From Vreelandella azerica (lineage in GTDB: Bacteria > Pseudomonadota > Gammaproteobacteria > Pseudomonadales > Halomonadaceae), in NCBI RefSeq assembly GCF_013112225.1, contig NZ_JABFHI010000002.1:124001-188000 (forward strand): DNA of 64,000 nucleotides, given 5' to 3'. Shown piece after piece: positions 62,126 to 64,000 of the stretch. The translations under genes were made by a program, and so were the position numbers. Each line of letters starts with the position of its first letter. The first letter of the stretch is position 1. The notes beneath the pieces are model-generated. The model worked only from the letters and a program-made list of their open reading frames with translations. It did no database searches and was not told the origin of the DNA.

Positions 62126-64000
62126 TCAAAAGCGGTATTGCAGCTCAGGCTCGCTTTCCCAGGTACCGCGTCGGGTGTCGCCGTCGTTCAATACAACGTA
62201 GCTTGCGCTTCCCCAGTGGCGCAGGCCGCGCATCAGGCGCATGGCGGCTTGCGGGCTGGTTGCGCTGATAATGCCCAACTGGGTGCCGGGTTGGCGCCAC
62301 AGCTGCCCGGCTGGCGTGTCGTCCAGCTCCTCTGCGGGTGGCTGGGCTGGGGCTTCAAGGCCTTGGTCGGCCCACCACTTTTCAATCTCATCAGGCGTGC
62401 CGATGACCCACAGCGGGTTTGTCGTCAGGTCGTCGGGTAGCTCGTTCAGCTCAGTGGCGCCACGTGGTAGGGGCAGCTCTTTGTAGGCACCCAGGCGTAG
62501 CCAGCGGGTTTCGGCGGCCAGGCTCAGTTCGCGCAGGGTTTCCGGGGCGTTGGGGAGTTGCCGCAACACCTGGTAATCCGGGTCGATGACCAGCTGGCGA
62601 GGGCGCTTAAGGGTATCGAGGGTGAAACGCTCGCTGGCGCTTTCCAGGCTGAGCCAGCTACGTTCGGTCTGGCCCTGTACAGCGTAGATCTCAACCGGCA
62701 GTCGCAGCGGCCATTGCCTTTCCTCATCGTCATGGCCGTCCTGCTGGCGCGCCGTCTGGCTCAGGTTGAAGGTTACCCTGAAACCATCTGCCGTCTCCTC
62801 CAGGCGGGGAGTGTCCATGCTCACCGCTGGACGGCCGGGTTGCGCTACCCAGGCGTTAAAGAATTCGCCAAGGGCTTGGCCGGAAGCGTCTTCAAAGGCG
62901 TGTTGCAGATCCTGCCAGTTGGCTTGCTCAAAACGATGCTGTTCAATCAGTTGGCCGAGGGCGCTGTCAAAGGCGACCGTGCCGATCTGCTGTTCGAGCA
63001 TATAGAACAGCATGGCGCCGTGCTGGTAGCCAATCAGGCGATCCTGAGGCTGGCGCTGATAGCCAAAGTCTTTCAGCGCCAGATGATCGGCATCCGGCAG
63101 GGCGTTAAGGTCGGTCAGCCAGCGTTGGCGCAGAGCGCCTTCTTCACCTTTGAGTGCTTCCATGGCGTAGTCGGCCAAATAGGTGGTCAGGGCTTCACTC
63201 CAGTTACCTTGGCCAGGCGTGGCCTGCACGGCGGTGCCCCACCAGCCGTGCATGAGTTCGTGGGGCAGCGAGGTATACGGAATAAAAGGCAACGCTATGA
63301 CCTGCTCGCCCAAGAGGGTAAAGCCGGCAAAGGCAAAGCCGATGGGGCGCAATGAGGCGGCCATGGTAAAACTTGAATACGGGTAGGGGCCCAGGCGCTG
63401 CTGAAACAGCTGCAGGGCGCGTTCGGCAGCCTCCAGATAAGTAGTAGCGAAAGGCGCGCTGAGTTTTTCCGGGAACAGGGTGCGTAATTTGACGTCTTCA
63501 CCGGCCTCACCTGCAACTTCGCGAGTCATTGCCTGCCAGCGTCCAGCAGCGAGAGACAGCTGCCTGGCCTGGGGGTGAGCAAAACGAGTCTGGCGTTGGT
63601 CGCCCCGGGTGGAGGTGCCCAGCCAGTGGCCGCTGACAACGGTTTCGATGCTATCCGGGGTGACAACCTCAATGTCGGCGGCAAAGGGTGCCCTGGTCTC
63701 CAGTCTTGGGTACCAGGCCAACTGGCCGGGTAGCCAGAGATTATCCTTAGACCAATAGCCGCCGCCGGGCAGCTGAGACGCTAGCTGGCCCTTCCAGCTC
63801 AGGGTGAGCGGTGTCTGTGGGTCAGGCGCATTCAGGTGATAGTGGCCGGGTTGGGTTTCTTCCCAGTCAAGCGTGTCTCCTGCCTGTTCGGCCCGCTCAA
63901 GGGTCAGGCCGGAGGCAAGCGTGAAGGTAAGTGGTTCAGCGTTGGCACTATCAGGCAGATTCAGCACTAGGGTGCCGCTGATCGAGCGCTGAGCCGGGGC
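62126..64000 (-). CDS. M1-family-like zinc metallopeptidase, C-terminal part
   Basis: The gene runs off the right edge; the frame is open through base 64000, so the N-terminus is missing. The zinc site HELMH (in LPHELMHGWWG) and the downstream glutamate in NWSEALTTYLADY fit gluzincin aminopeptidases. The substrate-binding GXMEN motif is not seen; instead there is IGFAFAGFTLLG, as in the less-studied M1-like lipid- or peptide-associated group. A C-terminal domain ends in LQYRF. Likely periplasmic, but the signal would be outside the window. Confidence 0.8.
   Translation of the reverse strand, partial: APAQRSISGTLVLNLPDSANAEPLTFTLASGLTLERAEQAGDTLDWEETQPGHYHLNAPDPQTPLTLSWKGQLASQLPGGGYWSKDNLWLPGQLAWYPRLETRAPFAADIEVVTPDSIETVVSGHWLGTSTRGDQRQTRFAHPQARQLSLAAGRWQAMTREVAGEAGEDVKLRTLFPEKLSAPFATTYLEAAERALQLFQQRLGPYPYSSFTMAASLRPIGFAFAGFTLLGEQVIALPFIPYTSLPHELMHGWWGTAVQATPGQGNWSEALTTYLADYAMEALKGEEGALRQRWLTDLNALPDADHLALKDFGYQRQPQDRLIGYQHGAMLFYMLEQQIGTVAFDSALGQLIEQHRFEQANWQDLQHAFEDASGQALGEFFNAWVAQPGRPAVSMDTPRLEETADGFRVTFNLSQTARQQDGHDDEERQWPLRLPVEIYAVQGQTERSWLSLESASERFTLDTLKRPRQLVIDPDYQVLRQLPNAPETLRELSLAAETRWLRLGAYKELPLPRGATELNELPDDLTTNPLWVIGTPDEIEKWWADQGLEAPAQPPAEELDDTPAGQLWRQPGTQLGIISATSPQAAMRLMRGLRHWGSASYVVLNDGDTRRGTWESEPELQYRF

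Overview
The window looks like the chromosome of a moderately halophilic gammaproteobacterium, most likely Halomonas or a close relative. This rests on the tRNA-secE-nusG-rpl-rpoBC-str-S10-spc-alpha gene order, the protein sequences, and the accessory families (DUF2237, DUF6482-like, DUF6164, ZnuABC, GlnA-GlnLG). The genus is inferred from recalled sequence character, not from a search.

Positions 1-32216 are core informational DNA on the + strand: the 3' part of coaX, tRNA-Tyr/Gly/Thr/Trp, secE-nusG, rplKA, rplJL, rpoBC, rpsLG-fusA-tuf, the S10 and spc clusters with secY, and the alpha cluster ending in rpoA-rplQ and a strong terminator. The tuf copy usually found between tRNA-Thr and tRNA-Trp is absent. 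Ten single-base frame breaks fall in essential genes here (secE, rpoB twice, rpoC, rpsL, rpsG, rplW, rplB, rplE, secY). Almost all are homopolymers one base short, and repairing them restores normal protein lengths. I therefore read them as sequencing or assembly errors and annotate the genes as intact.

Positions 32358-41868 are mixed housekeeping genes: a PBP5-type carboxypeptidase with a SPOR domain, a DMT exporter, thiM-thiE behind a TPP riboswitch, small conserved genes, glyoxalase I, a ChrR-like cupin, and an operon of a 49-residue membrane protein followed by znuC, znuB and znuA. That operon lies behind a near-perfect Zur box, and ZnuA has two His/Asp-rich tracts.

Positions 42057-54423 hold a decayed type I-E CRISPR-Cas interference locus: WYL regulator, cas3, cas8e, cse2, cas6e, cas7e, cas5e. 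It carries four insertion sequences of four families. IS5 and IS3 elements lie in the WYL gene, an IS630 element lies near the end of cas8e, and an IS30 element cuts the end of cas5e. cas3 also has an in-frame stop between its nuclease and helicase parts. No cas1, cas2 or CRISPR array is visible. Removing each element and one target-site copy rejoins the WYL and cas8e reading frames.

Positions 54424-64000 hold small unknown genes, then the nitrogen-control block: glnA with two NtrC-like sites and a sigma54 promoter, a DUF4124 protein, and glnL-glnG with their own sigma54-type promoter and an NtrC palindrome. A membrane diguanylate cyclase and a partial M1-family metallopeptidase close the window.
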